A stretch of 64,000 nt of DNA from CBDFKK01 sp965248815 (GTDB lineage Bacteria > Pseudomonadota > Alphaproteobacteria > SMXP01). The notes below the pieces were generated by a model that saw only the letters and a program-made list of their open reading frames with translations, was not told the DNA's origin and ran no database searches. Numbering within the stretch: position 1 is the stretch's first letter; each line of letters opens with the position of its first letter. Positions 8,698-17,323 of the stretch are shown one piece after another. Made by a program: the position numbers and the translations under genes. The stretch lies in assembly GCA_965248815.1 (NCBI GenBank), contig CBDFKK010000008.1:3038001-3102000 (forward strand), written 5' to 3'.

Positions 8698-10826
8698 TGA
8701 GCTGGGATATTGTTTTTTCGCCGCTCGTCTCTTGGGCCTTCATATGGACAGGCGTCGCTGCCGCAGTTCTGCTCACGACTTACAGCACGTTTAACGGACT
8801 TCGTGGGGCCCTATTACGTGGTGCCGCACTTGGTTTCGTCTTGTTGGCACTTGCCAATCCTTCGATTCTCGAAGAAGAACGTGATCCCATCAACGACGTC
8901 GTCGCGATTGTCGTTGACAAGTCGCCAAGTCAAGACATTGGCGAGCGCGCAGATGCAACACAGGCAGCACTTGAACAGGTTCAAGACAGCATTGCGCGAT
9001 TTCAAGATCTCGAAGCGCGCGTCATAACGGCGACGCCTGGGAGCACTGAAGGTTCAAGCGACGGCACAAATCTATTTGCAGCGCTTGAAAACAGCCTGAT
9101 TGATATGCCGCCTGAGCGGATTGCCGGAGCCATTATGATTACCGACGGTCAAATTCATGATGTTCCCGAACAGTCCTCGGCGCTTGGATTCGATGCTCCT
9201 GTTCACGCATTGATTACGGGCAAGCGCAATGAACGCGATCGCAAACTGACGGTGGAGCGCGCACCCCGCTTCGGTATCGTTGGCGAAGCTCTCTCCCTGA
9301 CCGTGCGCGTCGATGATTTTTCCGACGACTCAGAGACTAGAAGTCAGGCCAACGTGATTGTGCGCGTCGATGGCAAAATCGAAATGACACGGCGCGTCCT
9401 TACCGGCCTTCCGGCGGAATTTGAATTTGAACTGGAACATGGCGGTCAAAACGTTATCGAACTTGAGGTTGTCGAAGGACCGGAAGAACTGACACTTCAA
9501 AACAATCATGCCGTCGTCTTGACCAATGGTATTCGCGATCGTCTGCGGGTTCTTTTGGTGTCGGGCGAACCCCATGCGGGAGAGCGAACCTGGCGCAATC
9601 TTCTTAAAGCCGATCCCAGCGTAGATCTCGTTCACTTCACGATTTTGCGGCCGCCGGAAAAACAAGATGGCACGCCGATCGGCGAACTCTCTCTGATCGC
9701 CTTCCCTACTCGCGAATTGTTTAAAGTTAAACTCGAGGAATTCGACCTGATTATCTTTGATCGGTATAGACGCCGAGGGGTCTTACCACAGGTCTATCTC
9801 GGCAACGTTGCTACCTTTGTCGAAAACGGCGGTGCCTTATTGACAGCCGCGGGTCCTGCCTTTGCAACTCCCTATAGTTTATATCGTTCTCCCTTGGCTG
9901 CCGTGCTTCCAGGCCAACCGACAGGCGACGTATTTGCCGAGGGCTTTAAGCCCGAGATTACCATGGCTGGCCACCGTCATCCGGTCACAGCTGCACTCCC
10001 GGGCACGTCAGAATTTCCTGTTGAGGGGCAAGAGCCGCAGGACGCGTCGTGGGGCCGCTGGTTCAGGCTGATCGAGAGCCAGCAAGTAAGCGGCGACGCG
10101 CTTATGGCTGGGCCTGAAGAGCGCCCCTTGCTTATTCTCGATAGATTTGAAGAGGGCCGTGTGGCTCAACTCATGTCCGACCATGCCTGGCTCTGGGCTC
10201 GAGGATTTGAAGGCGGCGGTCCACAAGCAGAAATGCTGCGGCGATTGGCTCATTGGCTGATGAAGGAACCCGATCTCGAAGAAGAAGATCTGCGTGCCAC
10301 AGTAGAGGCAGGAAAAATCGAAATCACTAGGCGCTCCATGGTCGATCAGGTCGGAAGTATCACGGTTACCGCACCTTCGGGTACTGTCCAAACAATCGAG
10401 CCGCAGGAAACAGGTCCCGGCGTGTGGACGGCAGTGTCGCCGGCGGACGAAATGGGTCTTTATCGGTTAAACGATGCCGCTCTTACGACCGTCGCAGCCG
10501 TTGGCCCCCTCAACCCGAAGGAATTTGCAGATGTCAGATCGACTGACACCTTGGTCAGCGATTTGGTTGAACAGACCGATGGCGGCGTATTTTGGATTGC
10601 TGACAATTTATCAACCACTTTTGGGGTCGGAGACGGCGTGTCCGTGCCTGATATCAGGCGCGTGCGAGCAGGCAGAGACTCTGCAGGAAGAAACTGGATC
10701 GGCCTTAAGAACAACAATCAGTACACGGTGCGATCCGTTTCTCAAATGACGCTTTTGGCCGCCCCGCTTGCCCTTGCTCTCATCATCGGAAGCCTGCTGA
10801 TCGGTTGGTACCGCGAGGGCAAATAG
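8697..10826 (+). CDS. Large membrane protein of the MoxR operon (glutamine amidotransferase-like)
   Basis: A 709-residue protein with two N-terminal helices within the first 60 residues (the second ends LALANPSILEEE), a VWA-like segment (VVAIVVDKSPSQ, where the metal-site motif is incomplete), an immunoglobulin-like middle, and a class I glutamine-amidotransferase-like fold near residues 270-470 (RVLLVSGEPHAGERTW). A final helix near residues 685-705 ends in a short basic tail. Translation is coupled to the preceding gene through TAATGA. It is the last gene of the operon. Catalytic amidotransferase activity is unlikely because no Cys nucleophile is seen at the expected place. Confidence 0.8.
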   Translation: MSWDIVFSPLVSWAFIWTGVAAAVLLTTYSTFNGLRGALLRGAALGFVLLALANPSILEEERDPINDVVAIVVDKSPSQDIGERADATQAALEQVQDSIARFQDLEARVITATPGSTEGSSDGTNLFAALENSLIDMPPERIAGAIMITDGQIHDVPEQSSALGFDAPVHALITGKRNERDRKLTVERAPRFGIVGEALSLTVRVDDFSDDSETRSQANVIVRVDGKIEMTRRVLTGLPAEFEFELEHGGQNVIELEVVEGPEELTLQNNHAVVLTNGIRDRLRVLLVSGEPHAGERTWRNLLKADPSVDLVHFTILRPPEKQDGTPIGELSLIAFPTRELFKVKLEEFDLIIFDRYRRRGVLPQVYLGNVATFVENGGALLTAAGPAFATPYSLYRSPLAAVLPGQPTGDVFAEGFKPEITMAGHRHPVTAALPGTSEFPVEGQEPQDASWGRWFRLIESQQVSGDALMAGPEERPLLILDRFEEGRVAQLMSDHAWLWARGFEGGGPQAEMLRRLAHWLMKEPDLEEEDLRATVEAGKIEITRRSMVDQVGSITVTAPSGTVQTIEPQETGPGVWTAVSPADEMGLYRLNDAALTTVAAVGPLNPKEFADVRSTDTLVSDLVEQTDGGVFWIADNLSTTFGVGDGVSVPDIRRVRAGRDSAGRNWIGLKNNNQYTVRSVSQMTLLAAPLALALIIGSLLIGWYREGK

Positions 10827-10866
10827 CCGTCAAGAAAGAGTGCCTAGCGCGCAGCGCTTTTGATTT

Positions 10867-11382
10867 TCAATCTAAGTCAAACGCGGCGGCAATTCGACCC
10901 TCGACGCCATCGAGCGCTCCATCAACCAAAGCATTAGCGAGCAAGCGCTCAGGGTCGACAGGTCCTGGCATGATCATGGATCCGGCCGGCACCTTTTGAA
11001 AACCTACTCGTGCATAGTAAGGCTCGTCACCAACCAGTAAGACAATGCGGTGTCCTCCGTCTTCGGCTCTAGTGAGCCCAGTTTCCATGAGCCGGACGCC
11101 AATGTTTTTGCCACGGTGATCGGGATCCACGGCAAGCGGGCCCAATAACACAGCAGGGGCCACACCTATGCGAATTGGCCAAAATCGAACCGAAGCGCGC
11201 ATGGTGCTGTTTTCAAAAGCCACGAGACAAAGTTTTGCGATGGCCGTATTGCCTTCGCGCAACCGTTCGGCAGTTTTTGCGAAGCGACCAGGACCAAACG
11301 CAACATCAATAAGATGTTCTATTTGAGGTCCATGCTCGGACCGTTCTTGTTCAATACTTAAGGAAGAATTGGCGTCGCCCAT
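10867..11382 (-). CDS. GNAT family N-acetyltransferase
   Basis: A 171-residue acetyltransferase of the YhbS-like type. The acetyl-CoA pyrophosphate-binding motif A is LAVDPDHRGKNIGVRL near residues 90-106, preceded by VLLGP on beta-4 and followed by VLLVGDEPYYARVGF on beta-5/alpha-4. The N-terminal beta-alpha segment (IEHLIDVAFG) is typical. It probably acetylates a small amine or an N-terminus; the substrate is unknown. It stands alone, convergent with the MoxR operon, with only 40 bases between the two stop codons. Confidence 0.85.
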   Translation of the reverse strand: MGDANSSLSIEQERSEHGPQIEHLIDVAFGPGRFAKTAERLREGNTAIAKLCLVAFENSTMRASVRFWPIRIGVAPAVLLGPLAVDPDHRGKNIGVRLMETGLTRAEDGGHRIVLLVGDEPYYARVGFQKVPAGSMIMPGPVDPERLLANALVDGALDGVEGRIAAAFDLD

Positions 11383-11444
11383 TTATGGTCTCACTCATTT
11401 GCCTTTTAAGGTAAAGCGCGGCCGGTTCGCGATGGCTCAGAGAC

Positions 11445-11540
11445 CTAATGAGTCCCCAGGACAGGAACCCACGACCCAGCCTCGGCACCCGTTTCCGGGT
11501 GCCACCAGCTACGCAAACGAATGAGACGGCTTAGCAACAT
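11445..11540 (-). CDS. Candidate small protein, 31 residues
   Basis: An ATG-to-TAG frame of 31 codons in the gap between the GNAT gene and the broken methyltransferase. Its translation has protein-like composition: a basic start (MLLSRLIRLRS) followed by WWHPETGAEAG and SWVPVLGTH. The same DNA holds a strong hairpin with eight-base arms at 11484-11491 and 11496-11503, which could instead be the real function. No clear ribosome binding site is present; the start codon overlaps a palindrome. Reported as a candidate only. Confidence 0.25.
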   Translation of the reverse strand: MLLSRLIRLRSWWHPETGAEAGSWVPVLGTH

Positions 11541-11552
11541 GGGAATTCCCAT
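11539..11552. promoter_or_regulatory. Perfect 14-bp palindrome
   Basis: ATGGGAATTCCCAT is self-complementary and overlaps the start of the candidate small gene. It could be an operator for a dimeric regulator, but no regulator is encoded next to it. Confidence 0.3.
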
Positions 11553-11643
11553 ATAGGAAGAGAATTGGAATGTCTAGGGCTCCGCAACATTTCGCATCGG
11601 CGTGTGGAAAAGAGAAATTTTGAATGGGTCGGCAGCCGGCCGT

Positions 11644-12351
11644 TTAAACCGATTGGATGGCTTGCCAATAAGACGCTGTGAGCTCATCGTGGCTCTCAAC
11701 ATTGAATGCCACGTCTGATGCCTGACGCCCCAGCAACGTGATGCCCGCACACGTGCGGACCACCGCGACAAATTTTTCTACTTCTGGAAAAGCATGAGAA
11801 ACATCGTCAAACACTACTACTGAGCCCGATTTGAGATTTGGCAAGAGCTTTTCAAAATCGTTTTTGACGCCGTCGAATTTATGATCACCGTCGATGTAGC
11901 AAAAACCGAATTCTATATTCTTGTCTAATTCCAGCGTTCGACTATCCGCACGCACGACTTCAACATACTTGGCCATGAACGGTTAACGGCGCAATGTAAG
12001 ATTGAGGCAATTTCCCATATCGGATACCTGATTCAAATCCCTATACGCCACGCTGGCTGGTTCGCTGCGTTCCATGGCCGCTTTTATGATCGGATGAGAA
12101 AAGTAGTCTTCGGTGATCTTCTGATCATATTTATCAACACAGAGCAGCTGCCTATTCTCACCGAGATGAGCTAGAGCTGTGCAAATTGCGAATGCTGATC
12201 TTCCCATGTATGTGCCAATCTCAATACATGAGGTTGGATTGGCATGGATAACGCAGTCATACACGAATCCAAGAACTTTCGGAGGAGTGAATCCTGGGAT
12301 CTTCGGATCAAACTCCGCATGGGACCTTGCCAGTCCCGTCATTCTTTGCAT
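11644..12351 (-). pseudogene. Class I SAM-dependent methyltransferase, interrupted by in-frame TAA
   Basis: Two halves of one methyltransferase lie in the same frame, separated by a TAA at 11983-11985. The first half carries the SAM-binding motif I region (CIEIGTYMGRSAFAICTAL) and a later Asp (LLCVDKYD). The second half carries GFCYIDGDHKFDGVKNDF and SVVVFDDVSHAFPEV, the motif of the Methyltransf_24-like group. Neither half alone has a full Rossmann fold, so the displayed gene is probably non-functional unless the stop is a sequence error or is read through. It follows apt by 30 bases on the same strand and in the same frame, which suggests a shared transcript mtnP-apt-methyltransferase. Confidence 0.7.
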
Positions 12352-12381
12352 GGTGCGCCCAAAGCTATGAGATATTGAAAA

Positions 12382-12909
12382 CTATTCGCCTTCGAATTCG
12401 CAAAGCGTGATGACGGACTTGCCCTGGTCTTCGAGACGTTTGCGTCCCCCAAGATCCGGCAGGTCAATGACAAAACTACAGGCAACTACTGTGCCTCTCG
12501 CCCGCTCAATGAGCTTGATCGCCGCTTCGGCTGTCCCACCGGTCGCGATCAAATCATCCACCAGTAGAATTTGTTCGCCGGGTTGAATGGCATCGATATG
12601 AATCTCAACATGATCGGTTCCGTATTCCAACTCATATTCCTGAGCATAGGTCTCGTGAGGCAGCTTGCCTATTTTGCGCACCGGGATAAATGCACACGAA
12701 AGCTGGTGAGCCACGGCGCCTCCTAAAATGAAACCACGCGCTTCGATGCCAGCCACTTTATCGATCTTCGTTCCCGCGTGAGGCAACACGAGCTCATCTA
12801 CGGCGCGGCGAAATCCACGCGCGTCGTTTAAGAGCGTTGTGATGTCTTGAAACATGATGCCGGGCTTGGGGTAATCCGGAATGGTCCGTATTACACTCTT
12901 AATATCCAT
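12382..12909 (-). CDS. apt: Adenine phosphoribosyltransferase
   Basis: Converts adenine and PRPP to AMP and pyrophosphate. The PRPP-binding motif is LLVDDLIATGGTAEAAIKL near residues 115-133, and the adenine-side segment is GIEARGFILGGAVAHQL near residues 55-70, with MFQDITTLL near the N-terminus. At 175 residues the length is normal. It lies 36 bases after mtnP, whose phosphorolysis of methylthioadenosine releases adenine, so the pair forms a salvage unit in the cytoplasm. Confidence 0.96.
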   Translation of the reverse strand: MDIKSVIRTIPDYPKPGIMFQDITTLLNDARGFRRAVDELVLPHAGTKIDKVAGIEARGFILGGAVAHQLSCAFIPVRKIGKLPHETYAQEYELEYGTDHVEIHIDAIQPGEQILLVDDLIATGGTAEAAIKLIERARGTVVACSFVIDLPDLGGRKRLEDQGKSVITLCEFEGE

Positions 12910-12945
12910 GTCGTCTCATCCTTGCTTGGCATACGGCCAATGCTG

Positions 12946-13821
12946 CTAGGGTTTCAATACCCTGCCTGCCACAGCGTCAAGCTTTGCAGCCAGTTTTGAA
13001 TCTCTGTGCGCTGGCGGCGTAATTATGGCCGTATCCAATACCTTCTCGCAGCCAATTGGCGAGTCAGTCCTTTGCGGACCCAATTTTGGAACAACTCTTT
13101 TGATAAGGCGACGAGCCGCATCTGCATTTTCGTTCAACGTTTTGATGATGGCCAAAACCTCAACGTTGTCGTGATCTGGATGCCAACAATCAAAGTCCGT
13201 TACCATAGCTACGGTCGCGTAGCACATTTCCGCTTCCCGGGCGAGTTTTGCCTCGGGCATATTTGTCATCCCGATCACGTCGCATCCCCAACCGCGATAA
13301 AGCTGCGACTCGGCGAATGTCGAGAATTGCGGACCTTCAATGGTGATGTATGTTCCACCTTTGTGATGGGGAATGTCTTCATCTTTCGCCGCTTCAAGAA
13401 GTGCTTCCTGCAAACGAGGACAGATCGGATGCGCCATGGAAACGTGGGCAACGAGACCTGAACCAAAGAATGACTTCTCCCTTGCATGGGTGCGATCGAT
13501 AAATTGATCGACTAGAACAAAAGTGCCTGGCGGAAGATCTTCACGAAATGAGCCGCAAGCAGAGACGGATATAATATCGGTTACACCCGAGCGCTTTAGC
13601 GCATCGATATTGGCGCGATAGTTGATGGTTGTCGGAGAATAAGTGTGGCCGCGCCCGTGGCGGGGTAAGAAGACGAGTTGAACGCCATTGAGTTTTCCGA
13701 ACAATAGTTCATCAGAGGGAGCGCCCCAAGGGCTCTCGACGCGGCGCCATGAGGACTCTTCAAGACCGTCGATTTCATAAACTCCGCTGCCTCCAACTAT
13801 GCCTAACACTGCTTCGGTCAT
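12946..13821 (-). CDS. mtnP: S-methyl-5'-thioadenosine phosphorylase
   Basis: Splits methylthioadenosine with phosphate into adenine and methylthioribose-1-phosphate. The family motifs are GIVGGSGVYEIDGL at the start, the phosphate-binding PRHGRGHTYSP near residue 55, SACGSF near residue 88, and the substrate region GPQFSTFAES and DVIGMTNMPEAKLAREAEMCYA near residues 165-205. TNMPE and the Asp after MVT fit methylthioadenosine specificity rather than guanosine. 291 residues is usual. It heads a minus-strand operon with apt. Confidence 0.94.
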   Translation of the reverse strand: MTEAVLGIVGGSGVYEIDGLEESSWRRVESPWGAPSDELLFGKLNGVQLVFLPRHGRGHTYSPTTINYRANIDALKRSGVTDIISVSACGSFREDLPPGTFVLVDQFIDRTHAREKSFFGSGLVAHVSMAHPICPRLQEALLEAAKDEDIPHHKGGTYITIEGPQFSTFAESQLYRGWGCDVIGMTNMPEAKLAREAEMCYATVAMVTDFDCWHPDHDNVEVLAIIKTLNENADAARRLIKRVVPKLGPQRTDSPIGCEKVLDTAIITPPAHRDSKLAAKLDAVAGRVLKP

Positions 13822-13908
13822 TTCAAGCGGCCGCCTTTTGCTACAAGGACTGCATTAGAGCATTCTCATGTGTATACGAAATTAACGAGGCTGCTTCGAC
13901 CGAAATGA

Positions 13909-14283
13909 CTACGCGTCTCCTTGTAGTGGACCTTGAAGAACCCATCCGTTTCCGTCCGGGTCCTTAAATGTCGAAAACCTTCCCCAGGGCGCGGTTTCAA
14001 TGTCCGTTAGCGCGAGACCCCGCTCCGCGAGGGCTGCACAGGACTCATCAATGTCATCCGAATCCAAGACAAGTCCTTGGACGGACCCTGGAGGCATCGA
14101 GTCGAACCAAGTAACGAGTGTGATTGACGGGCCTCCGCCTTGAGGCTTTAGCTCAACCCATCGCTGATCCGGACCCATCGGATTGTCGCGGACGACGTTG
14201 AACCCCAAAATTTCTTCATAAAAACGCTTGGCGCTTGCTTGATCAGATACTGGAATCGAAACGATCCGGATTGACATAGTCAT
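13909..14283 (-). CDS. VOC family (glyoxalase/bleomycin resistance-like) protein
   Basis: A single-domain VOC protein of 124 residues made of two beta-alpha-beta-beta-beta units. The first unit is IRIVSIPVSDQASAKRFYEE and the second starts near LVLDSDDIDESCAALAERG and ends FSTFKDPDGNGWVLQ, where the Glu-type metal ligand position is a Gln. The ATG is placed at 14283 because AAGGAG lies eight bases upstream. Such proteins may be lyases, dioxygenases or binding proteins; no substrate can be given. Confidence 0.83.
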   Translation of the reverse strand: MTMSIRIVSIPVSDQASAKRFYEEILGFNVVRDNPMGPDQRWVELKPQGGGPSITLVTWFDSMPPGSVQGLVLDSDDIDESCAALAERGLALTDIETAPWGRFSTFKDPDGNGWVLQGPLQGDA

Positions 14284-14398
14284 GACCCGAACTCCTTGCT
14301 CACTTCGAGCTGGCCAGAACGGTATTGGTGTAGTTAGCCCCTTGACATGCCACGCTATCACGCTCGAAGGAGATGAAACAACAAGCCTTACAAACGAA

Positions 14399-14426
14399 TG
14401 GGCCGCCCCACTTCAGGAACGGCCCA
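14399..14426 (-). terminator. Possible terminator of the bc1 operon
   Basis: Seven-base arms TGGGCCG and CGGCCCA with a 14-base loop lie about 25 bases after the petC stop. On the minus strand the 3' side is only moderately T-rich (TTCGTTTG), so it is a weak intrinsic terminator. Confidence 0.4.
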
Positions 14427-14450
14427 ATTAAACTCGTACGTCAGTTGGCT

Positions 14451-15257
14451 CTAATGGTCTACGTCGCGCCAAACTTTCTTGTAGGACAGATAAAGCAATC
14501 CGACCAGCACTAGAAGGTAAAAAAGAACGGGCTGCGCCATAGCCTTGCGCTCCTCCATCTTGGGCTCTGATGCCCAATGGAAAAACTCGGTCACGTCACG
14601 TGCCATTTGCGTGACGGTTGCTTCTGTTCCGTCGGAATATTCTACGATCCCTTCGACCAACTGAGGCGTCATCGCAATTTGCCGGCCCGGGAAATAAGGA
14701 TTGTAGTTCATCAATTCCTGCATCTCGAAATCAGCAGGCGGATCTTCATAACCAGTCAGCAAGGCGTAAAGGTAGTTTGGCCCATCGTGCCTCGCTTTGG
14801 TCATGATGGAAAGGTCCGGGGGATAAGCGCCGTCGTTGGCGGCACGGGCTTCTTCTTGATTGCGGTAGGGCGTCGGAAAATAGTCGGATGGAAGTCCAGG
14901 CCGATCAAACATATCGCCGTACTCGTCCGGCCCGTCTTCAATGGTAAATTCTGCGGCGAGCGCTTTGACGGCCGCTTCCGAGAATTCGGGTCCACCGGGA
15001 TCGCCTAGATTGCGAAACGCAATGTATTCCAAAGAATGGCACGACGAACAAACGTCTCGATAGACTTGATAGCCGCGCTGTAAAGCTGCTCGATCGAATG
15101 CTCCCAAGGGACCGTCAAATCCCCATTCTTGCGCGGGTGGATGAAGCGCTTCGGTGTCCGCATCATCTGCCCCAAGGACTGCAGACGATGAAGCAATCAC
15201 TAAGGACGCCGTAACCGAAACGGCGCAGAAATTGATTAACCGGATAGTGCTTTTCAT
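14451..15257 (-). CDS. petC: Cytochrome c1 of the bc1 complex
   Basis: Membrane-anchored c-type cytochrome that passes electrons from the Rieske protein to a soluble cytochrome c. A signal peptide covers about residues 1-30 (ends SSAVLGA). The haem site CSSCH is near residue 71, and a Met in the MTPQLVEGIVEYSDG region near residue 195 is the likely sixth ligand. A C-terminal anchor helix (PVLFYLLVLVGLLYLSYK) precedes the end. The start after the petB stop leaves a seven-base gap, so the three pet genes are one operon. 268 residues is in the normal range. Confidence 0.95.
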   Translation of the reverse strand: MKSTIRLINFCAVSVTASLVIASSSAVLGADDADTEALHPPAQEWGFDGPLGAFDRAALQRGYQVYRDVCSSCHSLEYIAFRNLGDPGGPEFSEAAVKALAAEFTIEDGPDEYGDMFDRPGLPSDYFPTPYRNQEEARAANDGAYPPDLSIMTKARHDGPNYLYALLTGYEDPPADFEMQELMNYNPYFPGRQIAMTPQLVEGIVEYSDGTEATVTQMARDVTEFFHWASEPKMEERKAMAQPVLFYLLVLVGLLYLSYKKVWRDVDH

Positions 15258-15264
15258 AGCCGCC

Positions 15265-16563
15265 TCACGCTCTCGTTTCAGGTGCCGCTGTTGCACTTGC
15301 CGGGGCCGCTGATGCGGAACCACCGCCGCTTAATACCGGTTTGCTTATGCTGTCAGGCACGTTTTTCGGCGTCTCCATCTTGCCGAGCAAAGGCAAGATG
15401 ATCCAGAAGAAGGCAAAGTAATAGAGCGTCGCAATGCGCGCCACGAGAAGAGGAACGCCTTCCGGAGTTTGCGCCCCAGCCCACCCTAAGGCGATGCACG
15501 CCAACACGAAGATCCAAAACGTCTGCTTGAAGATTGGACGATAGCGTCCCGACCGTACCTTTGTAGTGTCCAACCATGGCACGAAGAACAGCGTAAAGAC
15601 TGCAAGTGCCAGCGCAATCACACCAGCTAGTTTGGCTTCGATGAAGAGAATGTCCGGTACAGCACGCAAGATGGCGTAATACGACAGGAAGTACCACTCG
15701 GGAACAATATGTTCCGGCGTCGCAAGCGGATCAGCAGGAATATAGTTATCCGGATGGCCCAATACATTCGGCGCATAGAAGACAAAAAGCGCGAACAAAA
15801 TAACGAATACGCCCAGCGCGAAACCGTCTTTTACCGTGTAATAGGGATGGAACGGCAGCGTGTCCTGCGGTCCTTTGACATCGATGCCTGTGGGATTGTT
15901 GTTGCCCGGTACGTGAAGCGCCCAAATGTGCAACATGACAACGCCAAAAATAAGAAACGGCACCAAGTAGTGCAGGCTGAAGAACCGGTTGAGCGTCGGG
16001 CCGTCGACGGAGAAGCCACCCCAAAGCCAAGTTGCAATCGGATCGCCGACAAGTGGGATTGCGCCGAAAAGGTTTGTGATCACGGTCGCTGCCCAGAAGC
16101 TCATTTGTCCCCAAGGCAAGACGTAGCCCAAGAAGGCCGCAGCAATCATTAAGATGAAAATGATGACGCCAAGAATCCAAAGCACTTCGCGCGGCTCTTT
16201 GTAGGAGCCATAGTAGATACCGCGAAACATGTGGATAAATACCGCCAAGAAAAACATGGATCCGCCATTCGCGTGCACATATCGCAACAGCCATCCATAA
16301 TTCACATCGCGCATAATGTGCTCGACGCTAGCAAACGCAAAATCAGCGTGAGGCACATAGTGCATGGCCAGCACAACGCCGGTAATAATTTGAACCACCA
16401 GGCAAAACGTCAAAATGCCTCCGAAGGTCCACCAGTAATTGAGGTTTTTCGGCGTCGGAAAGTCAATAAATGAATCATGCGACAAGCGCAGGATCGGTAA
16501 GCGTGTGTCTAACCACTGCGTAAAAGCGTTAGACGGTTCGTAAGTCGAGTCGTGCTGGGCCAT
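15265..16563 (-). CDS. petB: Cytochrome b of the bc1 complex
   Basis: Eight-helix subunit carrying the low- and high-potential haems b and the Qo and Qi sites. Visible landmarks are LNYWWTFGG near residue 42, helix B with GWLLRYVHANGGSMFF, helix D with HYLVPFLIFGVVMLHIWALHVPG (haem-ligand histidines), and the Qo motif PEWYFL near residue 288. The 432-residue length includes a Ser/Ala-rich C-terminal extension usual in alphaproteobacteria. It lies 12 bases after petA and before petC. Confidence 0.97.
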   Translation of the reverse strand: MAQHDSTYEPSNAFTQWLDTRLPILRLSHDSFIDFPTPKNLNYWWTFGGILTFCLVVQIITGVVLAMHYVPHADFAFASVEHIMRDVNYGWLLRYVHANGGSMFFLAVFIHMFRGIYYGSYKEPREVLWILGVIIFILMIAAAFLGYVLPWGQMSFWAATVITNLFGAIPLVGDPIATWLWGGFSVDGPTLNRFFSLHYLVPFLIFGVVMLHIWALHVPGNNNPTGIDVKGPQDTLPFHPYYTVKDGFALGVFVILFALFVFYAPNVLGHPDNYIPADPLATPEHIVPEWYFLSYYAILRAVPDILFIEAKLAGVIALALAVFTLFFVPWLDTTKVRSGRYRPIFKQTFWIFVLACIALGWAGAQTPEGVPLLVARIATLYYFAFFWIILPLLGKMETPKNVPDSISKPVLSGGGSASAAPASATAAPETRA

Positions 16564-16575
16564 CGGGCGCCCCCC

Positions 16576-17106
16576 TTAGCCGATCAGAATCTTATTGTCT
16601 TCGATAAAGGTATAAGGCGGTATCGCAAGGTTTTCCGGTGCAGGGCCTTGCCGAATACGTCCCGAGCCATCGAACTGAGATCCGTGGCAGGGGCAGAACC
16701 AACCGCCGTAATCACCCTGGTCAGAAACGGGGATGCAGCCCAAATGTGTGCACACCCCGACCATGACCAGCCATTCTGGTCGCTCAACTCGATCTTCGTC
16801 AGCCTCCGGCGCCGGCAGTTCATCCATCGATACGGCGCGCACTTCATCGATTTGAGAAGAGCTACGATGACGGATATAAACCGGCTTGCCTTGCCACTTG
16901 ACCTTGATGGTCTGGCCTTCCTCGATCAGCGAAATATCAACTTCAATCGTCGCCAGAGCAGCAACATTGGCGGCCGGGTTCATTTGATCAACAAAGGGCC
17001 AAAGTGTTGCTACCGCTCCAACGCCAGCCACCGCCGACGTGGCGATATAGAGAAAGTCGCGTCGGTTGGTCTCCGGGGTTGGTCCCGCCGCCTGAACGTC
17101 GGCCAT
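16576..17106 (-). CDS. petA: Ubiquinol-cytochrome c reductase Rieske iron-sulfur subunit
   Basis: Carries the 2Fe-2S cluster that takes the first electron from ubiquinol. The N-terminus has a twin-arginine-type signal anchor (NRRDFLYIATSAVAGVGAVA near residues 14-35). Cluster ligands are in CTHLGC and CPCHGSQFDGSGRI near residues 120-150. The ATG starting MADVQAAG is preferred to an in-frame codon 13 residues earlier. 176 residues, normal for the family. First gene of petA-petB-petC. Confidence 0.96.
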   Translation of the reverse strand: MADVQAAGPTPETNRRDFLYIATSAVAGVGAVATLWPFVDQMNPAANVAALATIEVDISLIEEGQTIKVKWQGKPVYIRHRSSSQIDEVRAVSMDELPAPEADEDRVERPEWLVMVGVCTHLGCIPVSDQGDYGGWFCPCHGSQFDGSGRIRQGPAPENLAIPPYTFIEDNKILIG

Positions 17107-17271
17107 CGTATTCCCCTCCACTCTTGCGCTATACGAATCTCGCACGGCTCGTGCACTGGACTGATAAGTCGCACTTTATTGCACCTTTTCTAAAATAGGA
17201 TGTCTAGGTCCGGGATGCGTTGCGTCAGGATGCCGCATAACTCCTTGGCAAAGCGTGGATTCTCGTACAAT

Positions 17272-17295
17272 GCCCGAGTCTGATTCGGGCTTTTT
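17272..17295 (+). terminator. Rho-independent terminator-like hairpin upstream of trmL
   Basis: Six-base arms GCCCGA and TCGGGC around a seven-base loop are followed directly by TTTTT. It points along the plus strand, but no plus-strand gene precedes it; trmL starts 28 bases later. It may end an unannotated short RNA or act as an attenuator in the trmL leader. Confidence 0.6.
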
Positions 17296-17323
17296 GAACA
17301 ATTGATTCGGCGTTTGAAACGAC

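Noticed and set aside
14577..15008. Open frame antisense to petC
   Set aside because: It lies opposite a well-supported cytochrome c1 gene and shows no domain.
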